Assembly (NCBI GenBank): GCA_936450465.1
Contig: OW388300.1
Span: 53,273,535-53,337,534 of the forward strand
Direction of reading: 5' to 3'
Length of the DNA: 64,000 bases
Origin: Gibbula magus
Taxonomy: Eukaryota > Mollusca > Gastropoda > Trochida > Trochidae
Shown piece after piece: positions 57,757 through 64,000 of the stretch. The notes under the pieces were generated by a model. The model made no database searches. It was given only the letters and a program-made list of their open reading frames with translations, and was not told where the DNA came from. Each line of letters opens with the position of its first letter. Position 1 is the first letter of the stretch. Made by a program: the position numbers and the translations under genes.

Positions 57757-58899
57757 CTATAGAAATTTGGGTCCCCAAAGATTATTTATTGGTGGGATTT
57801 TACTTCTGTGTTTGCCGCCACGAATGACTCGGAGCTTGTTCCAAATTTCTGTGGAATTGGTCTTGCCATTAAGCTCCTCGCAGAAGTTTTCCCAGTGTTG
57901 TGTTTGTGTTTGTTTGATGAGTAGGTTTACTTGGTTTTTTAACTGCTTAGCTTGAGGTAATTTTGAGAGTTTGCGCTTTGCCTTTTTAAAGACTGCTTTA
58001 CGCTGTCTGCGCGCAACTTTAATTTCCTCAGTCCACCAGGGAACTGAGGGTTTGTTAATTTTAGGGGCGGAAAAAGGGATGGATTGTTTGGCAGTATTTA
58101 TTATAGCATTAGTGAAATTATTGGAAAAGGTTTCGGGGTCTTTATTTTCAAGGTATGCTGGGTTAAGTTGGTTGCAAAGTGCATTGAATTTGTCCCAGTC
58201 AGCCTTGTTGTAATGTAATTTAGGGTTTTGGGGAAAATTTTGAATATTTTTATTATTTGGTGGAAGGAAATAATTAAGGGTAATAAATATGGGAAAATTA
58301 TCACTACCCCAGGAATCATTGTAAACCTGCCACTCGGTATTGCTAGTGATGTCCGGGGAAGTGATTGTTAAATCGATGGTGGACATAATTTCCCTGTAGC
58401 CATCGAACCTAATTGGTGAATTATTGTTATGGATTACAAGATTGTTATTTATGACCCAATCGGCAATTAGTTTGCCGTTGGAATCTTCCTTATGGTTTAC
58501 TCCCCAATTCGGGTGGTGGCTATTGAAGTCTCCCAAGTACATGGAACCTGAAGGTCCTCTTATTTAAATGGTAAGCTAGGTTTATTGTTGATATTATAGA
58601 TATTTACCCTATCGTTTTGGTGAGTAATGGATACGGCCTGTGCCTCTAATGAATTTAGATTTAGGCTTATTGAAGTAATGTTTAGTTGTTCCTGAATAAA
58701 AATAGCTAGGCCTCCTCTGGGTTTTGGGCCGGTCGAGTCTTAGCAATTTATATCCTGGAATATTAAAGTTACACCTAGGGTAGAAATGGGTTTCCTGAAT
58801 GGTAATAATATGGGGGTTTAGGTTTTGAAGTTTAATTGAAGCTTTAAGCTCATGGCCGTGTGCTGAAAGGCCATTAGCATTCCATTGGATAATTTGCAT
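57757..58899 (-). pseudogene. I-like LINE AP-type endonuclease
   Basis: ATG at 58899: MQIIQWNANGLSAHGHE (Asn motif), ITIQETHFYPRCNF (Glu), a frameshift near 58720, then YLGDFNSHHPNWG (DFNxH), IMSTIDLTITS (Asp) and WGSDNFPIFITL. The last motif is SDHFP in active enzymes; here the catalytic His is Asn. The endonuclease would nick target DNA to prime reverse transcription. Confidence 0.8.
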
Positions 58900-59430
58900 T
58901 AATGTAAGAATGTAAGAGTTTTTGAGCCATTTTATGGATTTTACAGGGGTTTACTTTGGGGGTTGTGAGAGAGTATGAGGTGATTGCCAGGAAGGGGAGG
59001 TTGGCGTGAGAGGATAGGGCGGTTTGGGGTTTTTGGAGGTGGGGAAGGATGGGAAGCGTTTTTTTTTAGTACGAGTTTTGGGGGAGATTAGAGGAGAGAT
59101 GGGGTCGGGGGGCGGAGTGGATGGGTTTTCATGCATGGTTTGAAGAGAGGTGCGGGAGGGGGTTGTATTGTTAGAGGGGGAGGGTTTTCAGGGTCGGGAA
59201 GAGGGGTGTCGGGCAGAGGCATGCATGAGGGAGGGATGATTTGGTTAGAAGAGGGTGGGTGGTCCGTGTCCAAAGACTCGGTTTGGTTAATGAGGGGGTG
59301 GGGAGGAGGTGTAAGGTGGCACTGGTGGGGTGGAGGTTAGTGGGAGGTTAAGGCAGAGGGTTCTGCGGAGGGAGGTTGGTTTAGTGTGGGTTTTTTTAGT
59401 GTTGCGGCGCTGTTAAAATTACACGCGCTG

Positions 59431-60749
59431 TTAAAATTCTAGACAAACAAATTACTTACTGCACAGACTGCCTTACATACAACAGGCACACAACTGCGAA
59501 TTGCAGGAGGCCGGGGAGATGTGCCACATGCGGCGATCGGTCCTGTGATGGGCCTGATGCAAATCAGGACTGTCGCAGGCACTGCATCCATTGAAAGTCT
59601 CATGAACACACATCTCTCCGCCACTCCTGCCCTACGTATTGTAAACACAAACTGCCAGCAAACCATCATCGGCAAAAACCCACAACACTTGCATAACACC
59701 GCCATAATGTGGAAGGATTGATCACCTTCGGAGTCTGGCAGTCTAATGCTGACTCTATCCCTGTGAAAGACAGTCAGCTCGGGATCAGCAGACATCGTAT
59801 GAATGTCGGCTTCCCAAGAGATGTGAGTGACTGAAGGGAAAGACTAGATCTAGCCCTGAAGGCAGGATGATGGTACTGAATACAAGAGTGAAAGCATTCT
59901 ATCAATAGCTTGTGACATTCAATGTCATCCAATAGTAATTGGAATTCAAAAAGGGCAGGCAAATGAAATTATAGCTGAACATGAAGAAATGCTTAGAAAC
60001 AAAGGACTTCTAGGGATGAGCAGCCCTAAAGTCCTCCGATATACCATGTTTTTGACTGATTGGGATTAATTTTGGCTTAAGAGGGGGTGCAAAATACTTG
60101 GCCTTTTCGGATAAGAACGAATGGATTGGATCCGTCCATGTTGTCGTAATAGGTGAATCAGGTTATTCCATCTTTGGGTCAGTGCTGACATTGTTTTGAT
60201 CACACCAGCTGATTGGGATTGGCTGATTTCACAGTCATGATTTCACTTACATTGCACTTGTCAGCTGTCACCATCACCTTTTAAGGTTTCTATAAAATAT
60301 CATTATACTAATATCCTCATAGAATATACAAATAGCGTTAATACTATTTTGATGTTGATTAAAAAGATGATATTTGAGTAAAACATTCTGCGTGAGTTTC
60401 GAACACTCCAAGCAGAGATTGCCAGAGATTATTACTTAGCAAAATATAATGCCATTGTAAATAAGCTTTGTATATTTTTACAAATATTGGACAATGTGTA
60501 ACAAGTTATTTATGTAAACCCATGTGCCCTTTGTATCACCTTTACCATGTGTAATCCAAACTGCAACAAAATAAACAAGAGCCATCAGGCTTATCCCCTC
60601 GGCCCCACATAAGTTAAATAAATAGTTTTAGCAGTATATAATTAAAACCATAATGAGTTTTTCTCCTTCCCCCAATTCACTTCAACTTATAACTTTTCTA
60701 AAAGACAAATGTACAAGACGTTGCCTTGGAAACAGAAAAAGATAAAGTT
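59431..60749. other. Unassigned stretch
   Basis: 59459-59800 is GC-richer and open on both strands (for instance 59795-59439 minus), but I recognise no motif. ACAAGAGCCATCAGG near 60578 recurs at 54728, marking a dispersed repeat. Confidence 0.35.
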
Positions 60750-61200
60750 AAAAAAGTTTAAACCCCCAAAAGGCACCTCAACATGATATAAGGAAGTAGT
60801 GTAAAAAAGTTGGTGAGGATTGGTCAATCAGTTTTCAAAATCCACTCCGGGAAGAAACTCTATCCTTGCAATAAACACAATTTTCAAAATTGTTGCCATG
60901 GAAACAAACAAAAATATCTACATGATATTGGGAGGTCGTATACCAAATTTGATGAGGTTTTGTCTAATTGTTTTAGAGATCTGCTCCGGAAACAAACCCC
61001 ACCCTTCAAATACACAAACTCCAACTTGTTACCATGGAAATAAAACAATTATTTTTTGGAAAAAGTTTCAACGCCCAAAAGGCGCATCTACATGATATGT
61101 GGAGGCTGTATACCAAATTTGGTGAAGATTGGCCAAGTAGTTTTTGAGTTCTGCTCTGGAAACGATGTGTTTACGGACAGACGGACGGACACACAGACGG
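60750..61200. repeat. Three degenerate ~140-bp repeat units ending in a GACGGACGG block
   Basis: Each unit has TACATGATAT, GGAGG..GTATACCAAATTT, GATTGG.CAA and a TCTGCTC.GGAAAC core, at about 60770, 60905 and 61065. The last ends in ACGGACAGACGGACGGACAC, common in molluscan dispersed repeats. Confidence 0.65.
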
Positions 61201-61910
61201 AGCCAACGACTATATACAATAAACAAAATACTTAGGTTAGTAATCACATTACATTATAACTATACACTTCTATAAATGCATAAATAACACTAATAAGCAT
61301 ATACATAAGCATTACCAGAAAGGATTTATAAAAGTGCAATTAGTAACGGTATGAATAATCGTGCGCATGAATCTACTCTGTATGCGTCGAAAAGTGTATC
61401 CAATTACAGTAACACTGAAAGCTCTTTGAAGTGACTGATGTTTTCTTGTTCATTAAACTTGGAAAATATATTTGCTACCAAGATACAGAAAAGTGCGCCA
61501 TCGTTTCGGCTGGAACATTTATATGTACATTTGACTTACCAAACGTTTTTTTTTTACATGTGAGCTCATTCGACTGAATGGTATGTTGCGAAGCGTCATG
61601 ATGCTTGTCACAGAAAAACGGTCTCATAACTCAGATTTTCTTATTATCCCGATCAGGCGTTTATACCCGATAGGATTGTGTCATGAACTGGGTCAGCTTC
61701 TAAATGCGAGTTTCTTCCTGCATTGTAGTTTTGACTAACATTTGTTTTCTTAATTATCTTCAATGTTAACATTTCGGATCCCTTCGATTGAGTTCGCTCA
61801 ATCAAAATTAATTTGAGAAATCTACACGATTCCTTTCCAAAATACGCTTTTCGCACAGATGTCACTCACTCACACCCGGTTGGCTGGGGAGAAGACAGGC
61901 GAACCAAGGG
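61201..61910. other. AT-rich stretch, no feature recognised
   Basis: No coding or repeat recognised. Confidence 0.35.
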
Positions 61911-62691
61911 AGGTATTATAGTTATCAGGCCGAGCCGTGGATACGTCCAGAGTATATAGAGTAGATTTAGCGGATCGTATACTCTGGATTATCGAGAATG
62001 GAAGGTCTGTATGAATGATGGTTTTCTATATAAGTTTATATCATGAGTGTGATTTGATAATGTATATTAATATGAATCACACATTGTCGAAAACTATTTC
62101 TTTTAATGATATTTATTGCATAAGTCACTTATTGTGACTGAACTAATTTCAGTCAGGTTACATCTTGTATATATTTTCATTTTGCTATTTGCTTGGCTCA
62201 GGTATGATATACTGTACTACTTTACAGAGGGTTAACAGTCGACACTACACTCCAGTGCCACGCACAGGGTATGCATTATGGTCCTTTTCATGTTATAACT
62301 CGCGTTTTTACCTAATGTTGTGTATGTGCTTGTATTGCATCATGTAGATGAAGACATGATAATATGGTACCATCTGGTAAATATCTTTGTGGAATATATA
62401 TCAATATGTGTATTTCAATGGGCTTTAGATAACTTACACACTGTATGTTGTTAAATTAATGATGTATTTGTATGCATATTCTGGATTGTTGTAATGCAAT
62501 GTATTGTAATCTATTGTGATATGTCTATATTTTACCTTGAATGAAATTGTACTTATTATTGTACTGTTATGTTACAGAGTGTCTCAGTTCTACTTATTTC
62601 TTCTATCGGAATAAAACGAGTACCTCACACACCCGCAGCCTGACTTGTCTTTATAAGTACTAGAGGGTAAATCCCAGACCGCAACATTACA
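61911..62691 (+). repeat. Possible solo LTR (weak)
   Basis: 62600-62691 has AATAAAACGAGTACCTCACA, then CTAGAGGGTAAATCCCAGAC and a CGCAACA end, like the R-U5 part of some gypsy-type LTRs. The 5' limit and target duplication are not visible, and no internal retroviral-type genes are present. Confidence 0.25.
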
Positions 62692-64000
62692 CTTTGACAC
62701 TTGTTCACACTCTAAAGGAATGTATTCTTTGTGCTTTGTTCCCCTAACTCAGTATGTGTGACAAGCACATCTTGTTCTATCCTGACTCAAAAAGCCAAAT
62801 GCAATTTAACAGGCTCTCTGTGGTTAGCTGAAATTTGTTATAAAATGATTTGATTGTCTGGATCAGAGGGCACAGTGCGAATGTTGATGTGGGCTTTGCA
62901 CCCAGGGTATATACGAGGAGCGGAGCGTATACGTTTTACCCTGAGACAGGATGATCTTGTCCTGTTTCTAGCAGGTTTTCATTTCCCACTCTCATTCACT
63001 GCACCTTTACAATACCCCACAGAAGCATGGGTTGTTACTTCCTAGGTCTGATCTGTTATCAACAACAACAACCAAATGTACACAATATATTATGTTTATT
63101 GTTGAACACTCACTGTCTCTTTCTTTGAGAACATCGACTATCATCGTTTCCTAATATACTTGATTTCAAACGTTTTGACTCACTAGTGTTAGGGTGGCCA
63201 CTCACTGTACCAAACTGTTAAACTTGCTTCTAAAACATTATGCATGTGAACAGCTACGTTTTGATATGAAGTTTGCTTCAACATTAACAATCAGTTTTAT
63301 CATCTAGTGAAAACTCCGAAACTCCAACCTTTTCAATGTTACAGGGTGGTTTTACAGCCCATCAAGCCATACACAGACAGTATATGTAAAACGTTTGCAA
63401 AAGATGGCAATTTTGATGTTTGGTAAAGTTGAGAGTGTTGGGTAAAGTTGGGTAAAGTGAGTGGCCACACAAAGACTAGTGCCTCTAAACTTTTGAAATG
63501 AAGTATATATTTATATACAAAATGATCGCTGGTAATTCATTGCATTGATCAATTTCAGTTGACATCTTACCGTTCACTATACTGCGTTAATACACCTACA
63601 ACAACAGGTGGTATTAACTATCAAGTTGCGTACATGTAAGTTATACTTTTACACTTACCAAGAAAGCGGTGCCTAACTTTGGCGATACATATATCCAAGC
63701 TAGGGACGGTATACGTTTTTTAACACTCCGTCTATTCCGTGATATATAGATAGCATTGTATAGATGGGTGTGTTTATATCACATTCTTTATCAGCCCGAG
63801 ACCCCAATATCATCCCGAGAGCTTTAGATTCAAAGTTTGCCTAATCTTCTATGGCAACTCCCGTTTCAATAATGGTGTCAACCTCACAAAATGTGTGCTG
63901 TTTGCAAATAACTGCGGCGTTATGCAGTGATGTCCGCCATGTTGAACGTATGCTGTGCAAAGGGAGACACCTCTTAATTCCTCGTGACTTCAATCTATTT
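62692..64000. other. Terminal stretch, one small TIR element, otherwise unassigned
   Basis: Contains an imperfect hairpin at about 62902-62943 (CAGGGTATATACG ... CGTATACGTTTTACCCTG). No gene recognised. Confidence 0.35.
63194..63468. mobile_element. Candidate 275-bp MITE
   Basis: GTGGCCACTCACT at 63194-63206 is the exact reverse complement of 63456-63468; complementarity weakens further in (TGTACCAAACT / TTTACCCAACT). Confidence 0.45.

Larger units (their letters stand above)
55725..59430 (-). mobile_element. I/Nimb-like non-LTR retrotransposon, decayed
   Basis: Right to left: Pro-rich end of an ORF1 (58951-59273), endonuclease (58899 to ~57760), RT (~57720 to ~56900), RNase H (~56500 to ~56110), and a Cys/His tail (ETIHHILTECPQYAALR, about 55760-55830). 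An RNase H domain after the RT is characteristic of the I superfamily, including Nimb elements of molluscs. The 5' part of ORF1 is missing; the left limit is set by the last motif and the right limit by loss of Pro-rich coding, so both are approximate. Confidence 0.82.

Noticed and set aside
59439..59795. 118-codon minus-strand ORF with many Cys
   Set aside because: Both strands are open here, Cys spacing is irregular, and no splice or family support was found.
61911..62691. Solo LTR as a firm call
   Set aside because: Only the 3' end looks LTR-like; no TG start or target duplication, so it is kept as a low-confidence feature.
1..64000. tRNA, rRNA or known small-RNA genes
   Set aside because: No cloverleaf with A and B box sequence, nor any rRNA-like stretch, was recognised by eye on either strand; a covariance search could change this.

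Overview
This is a eukaryotic nuclear window: AT-rich, intron-bearing, packed with transposon debris, and without operons or compact gene order. Several repeats (GGACGGACG-type tails, TGACCTTGACCT blocks, 'CTACATGATATGTGGAGG' units) and the mix of Ngaro, DIRS, RNase H-bearing LINE and Tc1 elements fit a lophotrochozoan, most likely a marine mollusc. That placement is an inference from repeat style, not a database match.

Layout: 1-4498 is the 3' part of a decayed Ngaro-type tyrosine-recombinase (YR) retrotransposon with its B1-A2-B2 split direct repeats. 6195-7873 holds the last two exons of a HECT-domain ubiquitin ligase (+); a 355-bp TTAA MITE sits in the terminal exon and supplies the current C-terminus. 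8457-9073 is a two-level tandem repeat. 10318-15008 holds a zinc-ligand ORF resembling the tail of a RecQ-like helicase (+) that meets, stop codon to stop codon, a frameshifted two-exon DUF6589-like gene (-). 15820-23908 carries six minus-strand exons of a broken integrase-core (rve-like) gene whose introns hold a LINE fragment (20044-22150) and a MITE (22151-22500).

24527-30844 is a structurally complete DIRS element (inverted terminal repeats plus an internal complementary region) that has lost its RT palm. 31045-33650 has a palindromic MITE, a TTTCGCTC-rich tract and a third gag/RT element. 34.9-37.3 kb has two exons of a cysteine-rich protein, with decayed copies at 51.0, 52.7 and 54.5 kb inside duplicated DNA. 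38867-40204 is a Tc1/mariner copy with TA duplication. 40762-42075 is a 1.3-kb foldback enclosing a DIRS recombinase fragment. 42356-43137 is a terminal exon of a possible beta-propeller protein. 43975-45024 has two more TIR elements. 45.0-49.7 kb is featureless to my reading. 53570-54207 is another TIR element. 55725-59430 is a decayed I/Nimb-like LINE with endonuclease, RT and RNase H. The last 4.5 kb is repeats.

Host-type coding that looks potentially functional is limited to the HECT exons, the beta-propeller-like exon and the first cysteine-rich exon pair. Everything else coding is mobile or mobile-derived and carries stops or frameshifts. Exon limits come from splice dinucleotides and phase agreement read by eye; no similarity search was run, so family names rest on recognised motifs.
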